Assembly (NCBI GenBank): GCA_964016885.1
Contig: OZ024744.1
Location: 22,283,298 to 22,347,297 of the forward strand
Direction of reading: 5' to 3'
DNA length: 64,000 nt
DNA from: Eledone cirrhosa
Taxonomy: Eukaryota > Mollusca > Cephalopoda > Octopoda > Eledonidae
Part shown: positions 39,801-51,460 of the stretch, one piece after another
Numbering within the stretch: the first letter of the stretch is position 1
How the letters are laid out: each line of letters begins with the position of its first letter
Made by a program: the position numbers and the translations under genes
Notes under the pieces: generated by a model
The model's database searches: none
Told to the model about the DNA's origin: nothing
Seen by the model: the letters and a program-made list of their open reading frames with translations, nothing else

Positions 39801-40428
39801 CATAGAGTGAGATGATGTCGTGGTGGTCAGTTAGTTTGACATTGATAACATAGAGTGAGATGTTGTCGTGGTGGTCAGTTAGGTTGACATAGATAACAAA
39901 GGTGAGATGTTGTCGTGGTGGTCAGTTAGGTTGATATAGATAACATAGAGTGAGATGTTGTCGTGGTGGTCAGTTAGGTTGACATAGATAACATAGGTGG
40001 GCTGTTGTCGAGTTGGTCAGTTAGGTTGACATAGATAACATAGGTGGGATGATGTCGTGGTGGTCAGTTAGGTTGACATAGATAACATAGAGTGAGATGT
40101 TGTCGTGGTGGTCAGTTAGGTTGACATAGATAACATAGAGTGAGATGTTGTCGTGGTGGTCAGTTAGGTTGACATAGATAACATAGGTGGGATGTTGTCG
40201 TGGTCAGTTTAGTTGACATATATAACATAGGTGGGATGTTGTCGTGGTCAGTTAGGTTGACATAGATAACATAGAGTGAGATGTTGTCGTGGTGGTCAGT
40301 TAGGTTTACATAGATAACATAGGTGGGATGTTGTCGTGGTCAGTTAGGTTGACATAGATAACATAGAGTGAGATGTTGTCGTCGTGGTCAGTTAGGCTGA
40401 CATAGAGAGAATAGAGTGAGATGTTGTC
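36840..40428. repeat. Imperfect 0.65–1.2-kb higher-order blocks
   Basis: These blocks carry GTCATGTTCAG (near 37,018, 38,237 and 39,770), GTTTAGTTGAC (37,691, 38,861, 39,510 and near 40,207), GAGAGAATAG and GGGCTGTTGTCGAG. The interval between the first two GTCATGTTCAG sites is 1,219 bp. Between GTTTAGTTGAC sites the intervals are 1,170, 649 and about 697 bp. Copies differ by loss or gain of whole monomers. This region is the apparent source of the cassette at 60,876–62,388. Confidence 0.75.
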
Positions 40429-40996
40429 GTGGTCAGTTAGGTTGACATAGATAACATAGAGTGAGATGTTGTCGTGGTCGTCAGTTTGGTTGACATAGAT
40501 AACATAGGTGGGATGTTGTCGTGGTGGTCAGTTACGTTGACATAGATAACATAGGTGAGATGTTGTCGTGGTGGTCAGTTAGGTTGACATAGATAACATA
40601 GAGTGAGATGTTGTCGTTGTGGTCAGTTAGGTTGACATAGATAACATAGAGTAAGATGTTGTCGTGGTGGTCAGATAGCTGGACATAGATAACATAGGTG
40701 GGATGTTGTCGTGGTGGTCAGTTAGGTTGACATAGATAACATTGGTGAAATGTTGTCGTGGTGGTCAGTTAGGTTGACATAGATAAAATTGGTGAGATGT
40801 TGTCGTGGTGGTCAGTTAGGTTGACACAGATAACATAGGTGGGATGTTGTCGTGGTGGTCAGTTAGGTTGACATAGATAACATAGAGTGAGATGTTGTCG
40901 TGGTGGTCAGGTAGGTTGACATAGATAACATAGGTGGGATGTTGTTGTGGTGGTCAGTTAGGTTGACATAGATAACATTGGTGGGATGTTGTCGTG
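40429..40996. repeat. 568-bp higher-order block, copy 1
   Basis: GTGGTCGTCAGTTTGG at 40,471 recurs at 41,039, and the rare AGATAAAATTGG at 40,781 recurs at 41,349, both at +568. Positions 40,429–40,983 align with 40,997–41,551, and I see no mismatch. The block is 12 monomers. Confidence 0.9.
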
Positions 40997-41551
40997 GTGG
41001 TCAGTTAGGTTGACATAGATAACATAGAGTGAGATGTTGTCGTGGTCGTCAGTTTGGTTGACATAGATAACATAGGTGGGATGTTGTCGTGGTGGTCAGT
41101 TACGTTGACATAGATAACATAGGTGAGATGTTGTCGTGGTGGTCAGTTAGGTTGACATAGATAACATAGAGTGAGATGTTGTCGTTGTGGTCAGTTAGGT
41201 TGACATAGATAACATAGAGTAAGATGTTGTCGTGGTGGTCAGATAGCTGGACATAGATAACATAGGTGGGATGTTGTCGTGGTGGTCAGTTAGGTTGACA
41301 TAGATAACATTGGTGAAATGTTGTCGTGGTGGTCAGTTAGGTTGACATAGATAAAATTGGTGAGATGTTGTCGTGGTGGTCAGTTAGGTTGACACAGATA
41401 ACATAGGTGGGATGTTGTCGTGGTGGTCAGTTAGGTTGACATAGATAACATAGAGTGAGATGTTGTCGTGGTGGTCAGGTAGGTTGACATAGATAACATA
41501 GGTGGGATGTTGTTGTGGTGGTCAGTTAGGTTGACATAGATAACATTGGTG
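40997..41551. repeat. 568-bp higher-order block, copy 2
   Basis: This tandem copy matches 40,429–40,983 base for base as far as I can read. It stops at 41,551, where ACATTGGTGTG replaces ACATTGGTGGG. The identity makes it one of the youngest duplications in the window. Confidence 0.9.
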
Positions 41552-42327
41552 TGTTGTTGTAGTGGTGGTCAGTTAGGTTGACATAGATAACATTTGTGAG
41601 ATGTTGTCATGGTGGTCAGTTAGGTTGACACAGATAACATAGTTGGGATGTTGTCGTGGTGGTCATTTAGGTTGACATAGATAACATAGAGTGAGATGTT
41701 GTCGTGGTGGTCAGTTAGGTTGACATAGATAACATAGAGTGAGATGTTGTCGTGGTGGTCAGTTAGGTTGACATAGATAACATAGAGTGAGATGTTGTCG
41801 TGGTCAGTTAGGTTGACATAGATAACATAGGTGGGATGTTGACATGGTCATTTAGGTTGACATAGATAACATAGAGTGAGATGTTGTCGTGGTGGTCAGT
41901 TAGATCGACATGGATAACATAGAGTGACATGTTGTCGTGGTGGTCAGTTAGGTTGACATATATAACATAGAGTGAGATGTTTTCGTGGTGGTCAGTTAGG
42001 TTGACATAGATAACATAGAGTGAGATGTTGTCGTGGTGGTCAGTTAGGTTGACATAGATAACATAGGTTGGATGTTGTCGTGGTGGTCAGTTAGGTTGAC
42101 ATAGATAACATAGAGTGAGATGTTGTCATGGTGGTCAGTTAGCTTGACATAGATAACATAGAGTGAGGTGTTGTCGTGGTGGTCAGTTAGGTCGACATAG
42201 ATAACATAGAGTGACATGTTGTCGTGGTGGTCAGTTAGGTTGACATATAACATAGAGTGAGATGTTGTCGTGGTGGTCAGTTAGGTTGACGTAGATAACA
42301 TAGAGTGAGATGTTGTCGTGGTGGTCA
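41552..42327. repeat. Terminal Domain I monomers
   Basis: This follows the order of the 2,361-bp block (GACATGGTCATTT near 41,840, ATCGACATGG near 41,905, GTTAGGTCGAC near 42,188). A monomer near 42,241 has lost three bases (TTGACATATAAC), and GTTGACGTAG near 42,286 is new. Domain II hinges begin immediately afterwards. Confidence 0.7.
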
Positions 42328-44039
42328 GTTAGGTTGACATAGATAACATGGAGTGAGATGTTGTCGTGGTGGTCAGTTAGCTTGACATAGATAACATAGA
42401 GTGAGATGTTGTCGTGGTGGTCAGTTAGGTTGACATAGATAACATAGGGTGAGATGTTGTCGTGGTGGTCAGTTAGGTTGACATAGATAACATAGGGTGA
42501 GATGTTGTCGTGGTGGTCAGTTAGGTTGACATAGATAACATAGGTGGGATGTTGTCGTGGTGGTCAGTTAGTTTGACATAGAGAACATAGGTGAGATGTT
42601 GTCGTGGTGGTCAGTTAGGTTGACATAGATAACATAGAGTGAGATGTTGTCGTGGTGGTCAGTTAGGTTGACATAGATAACATAGAGTGAGATGTTGTCG
42701 TGGTGGTCAGTTAGGTTGACATAGATAACATAGGTGGGATGTTGTCGTAGTGGTCAGTTAGGTTGACATAGATAACATAGAGTGAGATGTTGTCGTGGTG
42801 GTCTTTTAGTATGACATTGATAACATAGGTGGGATGTTGTCGTGGTGGTCTGTTAGGTTGATATAGATAACATAGAGTGAAATTTTGTCGTGGTGGTCAG
42901 TTACGTTGACATAGATAACATAGGTGGGATGTTGTCGTGGTGGTCAGTTAGGTTGACATAGATAACATAAAGTGAGATGTTGTCGTGGTGGTCAGTTAGG
43001 TTGACATAGATAACATAGAGTGAGATGTTGTCCTGGTGGTCAGTTAGGTTGACATAGATAACATGGAGTGAGATGTTGTCGTGGTGGTCAGTTAGGTTGA
43101 CATAAATAACATAGGGTGAGATGTTGTCGTGGTGGTCAGTTAGGTTGACATAGATAACATAGGGTGAGATGTCGTCGTGGTGGTCAGTTAGGTTGACATA
43201 GATAACATAGGTGGGATGTTGTCATGGTCAGTTAGGTTGACATAGATAACATAGGTGGGATGTTGTCCTGGTGGTCAGTTAGGTTGACATAGATAACATA
43301 GAGTGACATGTTGTCGTGGTGGTCAGTTAGGTTGATATATATAACATAGAGTGAGATGTTGTCGTGGTGGTCAGTTAGATCGACATGGATAACATAGAGT
43401 GACATGTTGTCGTGGTGGTCAGTTAGGTTGACATATATAACATAGAGTGAGATGTTTTCGTGGTGTTCAGTTAGGTTGACATAGATAACATACAGTGAGA
43501 TGTTGTCGTGGTGGTAAGTTAGGTTGACATAGATAACATAGGTTGGATGTTGTCGTGGTGGTCAGTTAGCTTGACATAGATAACATAGAGTGAGGTGTTG
43601 TCGTGGTGGTCAGTTAGGTCGACATAGATAACATAGAGTGACATGTTGTCGTGGTGGTCAGTTAGGTTGACGTAGATAACATAGAGTGAGATGTTGTCGT
43701 GGTCGTCAGTTAGGTTGACATAGATAACATAGAGTGAGATGTTGTCGTGGTGGTCAGTTAGGTTGACATAGATAACATAGAGTGAGATGTTGTCGTGGTG
43801 GTCAGATAGGTTGACATAGATAACATAGAGTGAGATGTTGTCGTGGTGGTCAGTTAGGTTGACATAGATAACATAGGTGGGATGTTGTCATGGTCAGTTA
43901 GGTTGCCATAGATAACATAGAGTGAGATGATGTCGTGATGGTCAGTTAGTTTGACATTGATAAGATAGAGTGAGATGTTGTCGTGGTGGTCAGTTAGGTT
44001 GACATAGATAACATAGGTGAGATGTTGTCGTGGTGGTCA
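42328..44039. repeat. Domain I/II transition monomers
   Basis: ACATGGAGTGAG and ACATAGGGTGAG monomers begin here, with CATAGAGAACATAGG near 42,570. A Domain-I-type run lies inside at about 43,370–43,980 (ATCGACATGG, TTGACATATATAAC, GTGAGGTG, GTTAGGTCGAC, TTGACATTGATAAG). The boundary is therefore interleaved rather than sharp. Confidence 0.7.
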
Positions 44040-44423
44040 GTTAGGTTGACATAGATAACATGGAGTGAGATGTTGTCGTGGTGGTCAGTTAGGTTGACAT
44101 AGATAACATAGGGTGAGATGTTGTCGTGGTGGTCAGTTAGGTTGACATAGATAACATAGAGTGAGATGTTGTCGTGGTGGTCAGTTAGGTTGACATAGAT
44201 AACATGGAGTGAGATGTTGTCGTGGTGGTCAGTTAGGTTGACATAGATAACATAGGGTGAGATGTTGTCGTGGTGGTCAGTTAGGTTGACATAGATAACA
44301 TAGAGTGAGATGTTGTCGTGGTGGTCAGTTAGGTTGACATAGATAACATGGAGTGAGATGTTGTCGTGGTGGTCAGTTAGGTTGACATAGATAACATAGG
44401 GTGAGATGTTGTCGTGGTGGTCA
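44040..44423. repeat. 144-bp trimer higher-order repeat
   Basis: Three 48-bp monomers in the order GGAGTGAG, AGGGTGAG, AGAGTGAG repeat with starts at 44,040, 44,184 and 44,328, exactly 144 bp apart. The third copy keeps its first two monomers and then has a second AGGGTGAG unit. This is the shortest clean higher-order unit in the window and the only one built purely from 48-bp monomers. Confidence 0.85.
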
Positions 44424-45429
44424 GTTAGGTTGACATAGATAACATAGGGTGAGATGTTGTCGTGGTGGTCAGTTAGGTTGAAATAGATAACATAGGTGGG
44501 ATGTTGTCATGGTCAGTTAGGTTGACATAGATAACATATGTGGGATGTTGTCCTGGTGGTCAGTTAGGTTGACATACATAACTTAGAGTGAGATGTTGTC
44601 GTGGTGGTCAGTTAGGTTGACATAGATAACATATTTGAGATGTTGTCGCGGTCGGTTAGGTTGACATAGATAACATAGAGTGAGATGTTGTCGTGGTGGT
44701 CAGTTAGGTTGACATAGATAACATAGGTGGGATGTTGTCGTGGTCAGTTAGATTGACATAGATAACATAGGTGGGATGTTGTCGTGGTCAGTTAGGTTGA
44801 TATAGATAAAATTGAGTGAGATGTTGTCGTCGTGGTCAGTTAGGTTGACATAGATAATATAGAGTGAGATGTTGTCGTGGTCAGTTAGGTTGACATATAT
44901 AACATAGAGTGAGATGTTGTCGTGGTGGTCAGTTAGGTTGACATCGATAACATAGGTGGGATGTTGTCGTGGTGGTCAGTTAGGTTGACATAGATAACAT
45001 AGAGTGAGATGTTGTCGTGGTGGTCTTTTAGGTTGACATTGATAACATAGGTGGAATGTTGTCGTGGTGGTCAGTTAGGTTGATATAGATAACATAGAGT
45101 GAGATGTTGTCGTGGTGGTCAGTTACGTTGACATAGATAACATAGGTGGGATGTTGTCGTGGTGGTCAGTTAGGTTGACATAGTCAACATAGGTTGGATA
45201 TTGTCGTGGTAGTCAGTTAGGTTGACATAGATAACATAGAGTGAGATGTTGTCGTGGTGGTCAGTTAGCTTGACATAGATAACATAGAGTGAGATGTTGT
45301 CGTGGTGGTCAGTTAGGTTGACATAGATAACATAGAGTGAGATGTTGTCGTGGTGGTCAGTTAGGTTGACATAGATAACATGGAGTAAGATGTTGTCGTG
45401 GTGGTCAGTTAGGTTGACATAGATAACAT
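44310..45429. repeat. 1,080-bp higher-order block, copy 1
   Basis: Private markers recur at exactly +1,080: GTTGAAATAG (44,478/45,558), ATATTTGAGATG (44,630/45,710), GATAAAATTGAG (near 44,807/45,887) and ATAGTCAACATAGG (45,181/46,261). The match begins between 44,302 and 44,340, so it overlaps the third unit of the 144-bp trimer. Confidence 0.95.
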
Positions 45430-46509
45430 GGAGTGAGATGTTGTCGTGGTGGTCAGTTAGGTTGACATAGATAACATAGGGTGAGATGTTGTCGTGGTGG
45501 TCAGTTAGGTTGACATAGATAACATAGGGTGAGATGTTGTCGTGGTGGTCAGTTAGGTTGAAATAGATAACATAGGTGGGATGTTGTCATGGTCAGTTAG
45601 GTTGACATAGATAACATATGTGGGATGTTGTCCTGGTGGTCAGTTAGGTTGACATACATAACTTAGAGTGAGATGTTGTCGTGGTGGTCAGTTAGGTTGA
45701 CATAGATAACATATTTGAGATGTTGTCGCGGTCGGTTAGGTTGACATAGATAACATAGAGTGAGATGTTGTCGTGGTGGTCAGTTAGGTTGACATAGATA
45801 ACATAGGTGGGATGTTGTCGTGGTCAGTTAGATTGACATAGATAACATAGGTGGGATGTTGTCGTGGTCAGTTAGGTTGATATAGATAAAATTGAGTGAG
45901 ATGTCGTCGTCGTGGTCAGTTAGGTTGACATAGATAATATAGAGTGAGATGTTGTCGTGGTCAGTTAGGTTGACATATATAACATAGAGTGAGATGTTGT
46001 CGTGGTGGTCAGTTAGGTTGACATCGATAACATAGGTGGGATGTTGTCGTGGTGGTCAGTTAGGTTGACATAGATAACATAGAGTGAGATGTTGTCGTGG
46101 TGGTCTTTTAGGTTGACATTGATAACATAGGTGGAATGTTGTCGTGGTGGTCAGTTAGGTTGATATAGATAACATAGAGTGAGATGTTGTCGTGGTGGTC
46201 AGTTACGTTGACATAGATAACATAGGTGGGATGTTGTCGTGGTGGTCAGTTAGGTTGACATAGTCAACATAGGTTGGATATTGTCGTGGTAGTCAGTTAG
46301 GTTGACATAGATAACATAGAGTGAGATGTTGTCGTGGTGGTCAGTTAGCTTGACATAGATAACATAGAGTGAGATGTTGTCGTGGTGGTCAGTTAGGTTG
46401 ACATAGATAACATAGAGTGAGATGTTGTCGTGGTGGTCAGTTAGGTTGACATAGATAACATGGAGTAAGATGTTGTCGTGGTGGTCAGTTAGGTTGACAT
46501 AGATAACAT
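45430..46509. repeat. 1,080-bp higher-order block, copy 2
   Basis: Line-by-line comparison with copy 1 shows one substitution, GATGTCGTCG near 45,903 against GATGTTGTCG near 44,823. The match ends at 46,509, where ACATAGGGTGAG replaces ACATGGAGTGAG. The unit is 23 monomers. Confidence 0.95.
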
Positions 46510-49115
46510 AGGGTGAGATGTTGTCGTGGTGGTCAGTTAGGTTGACATAGATAACATAGGGTGAGATGTCGTCGTGGTGGTCAGTTAGGTTGACATAGAT
46601 AACATAGGTGGTATGTTGTCATGGTCAGTTAGGTTGACATAGATAACATAGGTGGGATGTTGTCCTGGTGGTCAGTTAGGTTGACATAGATAACATAGAG
46701 TGAGATGTTGTCGTGGTGGTCAGTTAGGTTGATATACATAACATAGAGTGAGATGTTGTCGTGGTGGTCAGTTAGGTTGACATAGATAACATAGGTGGTA
46801 TGTTGTCGTGGTCAGTTAGATTGACATAGATAACATAGGTGGGATGTTGTCGTGGTCAGTTAGGTTGACATAGATAACATTGAGTGAGATGTTGTCGTCG
46901 TGGTCAGTTAGGTTGACATAGATAACATAGGTGGGATGTTGTCGTGGTGGTCAGTTAGTTTGACATAGAGAACATAGGTGAGATGTTGTCGTGGTGGTCA
47001 GTTAGGTTGACATAGATAACATAGAGTGAGATGTTGTCGTGGTGGTCAGTTATGTTGACATAGATAACATAGAGTGAGATGTTGTCGTGGTGGTCAGTTA
47101 GGTTGACATAGATAACATAGGTGGGATGTTGTCGTGGTGGTCAGTTAGGTTGACATAGATAACATAGAGTGAGATGTTGTCGTGGTGGTCTTTTAGGTTG
47201 ACATTGATAACATAGGTGGGATGTTGTTGTGGTGTTCAGTTAGGTTGACATAGATAACATAGATGGGATGTTGTCGTGGTGGTCAGTTAGGTTGACATAG
47301 ATAACATAGGTGGGATGTTGTCGTGGTGGTCAGTTACGTTGACATAGATAACATAGAGTGATATGTTGTCGTGGTGGTCAGTTAGGTTGACATAGATAAC
47401 AGAGTGATATGTTGTCGTGGTGGTCAGTTAGGTTGACATAGATAATATTGGTGGGATGTTGTCGTGGTCAGTTAGGTTGACAGATAATATTGGTGGGATG
47501 TTGTCGTGGTCAGTTAGGTTGACATAGATAACATAGAGTGAGATGTTGTCGTGGTGGTCAGTTCGGTTGACATAGATAACATAGAGTGAGATGTTGTCGT
47601 GGTGGTCAGTTAGGTTGACATAGATAACATAGAGTGAGATGTTGTCGTGGTGGTCAGTTAGGTTGACATAGATAACATAGAGTGAGATGTTGTCGTGGTC
47701 AGTTAGGTTGACATAGATAACATAGGTGGGATGTTGTCGTGGTCAGTTAGGTTGACATAGATAACATAGGTGGGATGTTGCCGTGGTGGTCAGTTAGGTT
47801 GACATAGATTACATAGGTGGGATGTTGACATGGTCAGTTAGGTTGACATAGATAACATAGAGTGAGATGTTGTCGTGGTGGTCAGTTAGGTTGGCATAGA
47901 TACCATAGAGTGAGATGTTGTCGTGGTGGTCAGTTAGGTTGACATAGATAACATATGTGGGATGTTGTCATGGTCAGTTAGGTTGCCATAGATAACATAG
48001 AGTGAGATGATGTCGTGATGGTCAGTTAGTTTGACATTGATAACATAGAGTGAGATGTTGTCGTGGTGGTCAGTTAGGTTGACATAGATAACATAGGTGA
48101 GATGTTGTCGTGGTGGTCAGTTAGGTTGACATAGATAACATAGGTGGGATGTTGTCGTGGTGGTCAGTTAGGTTGACATAGATAATATAGGTTGGATATT
48201 GTCGTGGTAGTCAGTTATGTTGACATAGATAACATAGAGTGAGATGTTGTCGTGGTGGTCAGTTAGGTTGACATAGATAACATAGAGTGAGATGTTGTCG
48301 TGGTGGTCAGTTAGGTTGACATAGATAACATAGGTGGGATGTTGTCGTGGTGGTCAGTTAGTTTGACATAGAGAACATAGGTGAGATGTTGTCGTGGTGG
48401 TCAGTTAGGTTGACATAGATAACATAGAGTGAGATGTTGTCGTGGTGGTCAGTTAGGTTGACATAGATAACATAGAGTGAGATGTTGTCGTGGTGGTCAG
48501 TTAGGTTGACATCGATAACATAGGTGGGATGTTGTCGTGGTGGTCAGTTAGGTTGACATAGATAACATAGAGTGAGATGTTGTCGTGGTGGTCTTTTAGG
48601 TTGACATTGATAACATAGGTGGAATGTTGTCGTGGTGGTCAGTTAGGTTGATATAGATAACATAGAGTGAGATGTTGTCGTGGTGGTCAGTTACGTTGAC
48701 ATAGATAACATAGGTGGGATGTTGTCGTGGTGGTCAGTTAGGTTGACATAGATAACATAGGTTGGATATTGTCGTGGTAGTCAGTTAGGTTGACATAGAT
48801 AACATAGAGTGAGATGTTGTCGTGGTGGTCAGTTAGCTTGACATAGATAACATAGAGTGAGATGTTGTCGTGGTGGTCAGTTAGGTTGACATAGATAACA
48901 TAGAGTGAGATGTTGTCGTGGTGGTCAGTTAGGTTGACATAGATAACATGGAGTGAGATGTTGTCGTGGTGGTCAGTTAGGTTGACATAGATAACATAGG
49001 GTGAGATGTTGTCGTGGTGGTCAGTTAGGTTGACATAGATAACATAGGGTGAGATGTCGTCGTGGTGGTCAGTTAGGTTGACATAGATAACATAGGTGGT
49101 ATGTTGTCATGGTCA
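46510..49115. repeat. Mixed Domain II monomers
   Basis: This is satellite only. It includes AACAGAGTGATATG near 47,398 (a monomer that lost AT), a shorter unit GTTGACAGATAATATTGG near 47,480 (lost four bases), GATTACATAGG near 47,810, and GGCATAGATACCATAG near 47,895. About 48,500–49,100 follows 44,941–45,540 and 46,021–46,600. No gene is present. Confidence 0.7.
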
Positions 49116-50053
49116 GTTATGTTGACATAGATAACATAGGTGGGATGTTGTCCTGGTGGTCAGTTAGGTTGACATAGATAACATAGAGTGAGATGTTGTC
49201 GTGGTGGTCAGTTAGGTTGATATACATAACATAGAGTGAGATGTTGTCGTGGTAGTCAGTTAGGTTGACATAGATAACATAGGTGGGATCTTGTCGTGGT
49301 CAGTTAGATTGACATAGATAACATAGGTGGGATGTTGTCGTGGTCAGTTAGGTTGACATAGATAACATTGAGTGAGATGTTGTCGTCGTGGTCAGTTAGG
49401 TTGACATAGATAACATAGGTGGGATGTTGTCGTGGTGGTCAGTTAGTTTGACATAGAGAACATAGGTGAGATGTTGTCGTGGTGGTCAGTTAGGTTGACA
49501 TAGATAACATAGAGTGAGATGTTGTCGTGGTGGTCAGTTAGGTTGACATAGATAACATAGAGTGAGATGTTGTCGTGGTGGTCAGTTAGGTTGACATAGA
49601 TAACATAGAGTGAGATGTTGTCGTGGTGGTCTTTTAGGTTGACATTGATAACATAGGTGGGATGTTGTCGTGGTGGTCAGTTAGGTTGACATAGATAACA
49701 TAGGTGGGATGTTGTCGTGGTGGTCAGTTAGGTTGACATAGATAACATAGGTGGGATGTTGTCGTGGTGGTCAGTTAGGTTGACATAGATTACATAGGTG
49801 GGATGTTGACATGGTCAGTTAGGTTGACATAGATAACATAGAGTGAGATGTTGTCGTGGTGGTCAGTTAGGTTGGCATAGATACCATAGAGTGAGATGTT
49901 GTCGTGGTGGTCAGTTAGGTTGACATAGATAACATAGGTGGGATGTTGTCATGGTCAGTTAGGTTGCCATAGATAACATAGAGTGAGATGATGTCGTGAT
50001 GGTCAGTCAGTTTGACATTGATAACATAGAGTGAGATGTTGTCGTGGTGGTCA
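49116..50053. repeat. 938-bp higher-order block, copy A
   Basis: It starts at GTTATGTTGAC (49,116), which recurs at 50,054 (+938). The unit is 20 monomers and splits into two 469-bp halves. Copy A carries GTGGTGGTCAG before its TTGATATAC monomer (near 49,210) and ACATAGAGTGAG near 49,838, both of which differ from copy B. Confidence 0.9.
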
Positions 50054-50991
50054 GTTATGTTGACATAGATAACATAGGTGGGATGTTGTCCTGGTGGTCA
50101 GTTAGGTTGACATAGATAACATAGAGTGAGATGTTGTCGTGGTTGTCAGTTAGGTTGATATACATAACATAGAGTGAGATGTTGTCGTGGTAGTCAGTTA
50201 GGTTGACATAGATAACATAGGTGGGATCTTGTCGTGGTCAGTTAGATTGACATAGATAACATAGGTGGGATGTTGTCGTGGTCAGTTAGGTTGACATAGA
50301 TAACATTGAGTGAGATGTTGTCGTCGTGGTCAGTTAGGTTGACATAGATAACATAGGTGGGATGTTGTCGTGGTGGTCAGTTAGTTTGACATAGAGAACA
50401 TAGGTGAGATGTTGTCGTGGTGGTCAGTTAGGTTGACATAGATAACATAGAGTGAGATGTTGTCGTGGTGGTCAGTTAGGTTGACATAGATAACATAGAG
50501 TGAGATGTTGTCGTGGTGGTCAGTTAGGTTGACATAGATAACATAGAGTGAGATGTTGTCGTGGTGGTCTTTTAGGTTGACATTGATAACATAGGTGGGA
50601 TGTTGTCGTGGTGGTCAGTTAGGTTGACATAGATAACATAGGTGGGATGTTGTCGTGGTGGTCAGTTAGGTTGACATAGATAACATAGGTGGGATGTTGT
50701 CGTGGTGGTCAGTTAGGTTGACATAGATTACATAGGTGGGATGTTGACATGGTCAGTTAGGTTGACATAGATAACATATAGTGAGATGTTGTCGTGGTGG
50801 TCAGTTAGGTTGGCATAGATACCATAGAGTGAGATGTTGTCGTGGTGGTCAGTTAGGTTGACATAGATAACATAGGTGGGATGTTGTCATGGTCAGTTAG
50901 GTTGCCATAGATAACATAGAGTGAGATGATGTCGTGATGGTCAGTCAGTTTGACATTGATAACATAGAGTGAGATGTTGTCGTGGTGGTCA
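50054..50991. repeat. 938-bp higher-order block, copy B
   Basis: This tandem copy of 49,116–50,053 has private changes GTGGTTGTCAG near 50,140 and ACATATAGTGAG near 50,775. Both reappear in copy D at 51,461–52,398, so B and D are closer to each other than either is to A. Confidence 0.9.
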
Positions 50992-51460
50992 GTTAGGTTG
51001 ACATAGATAACATAGAGTGAGATGTTGTCGTGGTGGTCTTTTAGGTTGACATTGATAACATAGGTGGGATGTTGTCGTGGTGGTCAGTTAGGTTGACATA
51101 GATAACATAGGTGGGATGTTGTCGTGGTGGTCAGTTAGGTTGACATAGATAACATAGGTGGGATGTTGTCGTGGTGGTCAGTTAGGTTGACATAGATTAC
51201 ATAGGTGGGATGTTGACATGGTCAGTTAGGTTGACATAGATAACATAGAGTGAGATGTTGTCGTGGTGGTCAGTTAGGTTGGCATAGATACCATAGAGTG
51301 AGATGTTGTCGTGGTGGTCAGTTAGGTTGACATAGATAACATAGGTGGGATGTTGTCATGGTCAGTTAGGTTGCCATAGATAACATAGAGTGAGATGATG
51401 TCGTGATGGTCAGTCAGTTTGACATTGATAACATAGAGTGAGATGTTGTCGTGGTGGTCA
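50992..51460. repeat. 938-bp block, half copy C (469 bp)
   Basis: Only the second half of the unit is present. GTCTTTTAGG at 51,038 lies 469 bp after the copy B site at 50,569. It carries ACATAGAGTGAG near 51,245 like copy A, not the ACATATAGTGAG of its neighbours B and D. The missing half is exactly ten monomers. Confidence 0.9.

Larger units (their letters stand above)
1..42327. repeat. Array domain I (proximal variant set)
   Basis: This part shares a set of diagnostic monomers that is rare or absent further right. They are GATAGCTGG in place of GTTAGGTTG (for example 325, 704, 3,962, last near 41,240), CTGACATAGAGAG (3,679 and many others), ATCGACATGG (near 2,508), CCATAGATAACAAAG (near 1,700), and GTTGACATGGTCATTT (near 2,435, last near 41,840). 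The right edge is placed at the first ACATGGAGTGAG monomer, which starts at 42,328. The edge is gradual, because Domain-I-type monomers reappear at 43,370–43,980 and 60,876–62,388. The domain is made of nested higher-order blocks listed separately. Confidence 0.8.

Noticed and set aside
42044..42253. Reverse-strand 69-codon open frame
   Set aside because: A three-base loss near 42,246 creates an ATG before a run of 48-bp monomers. It is the same arithmetic artefact as the other frames.
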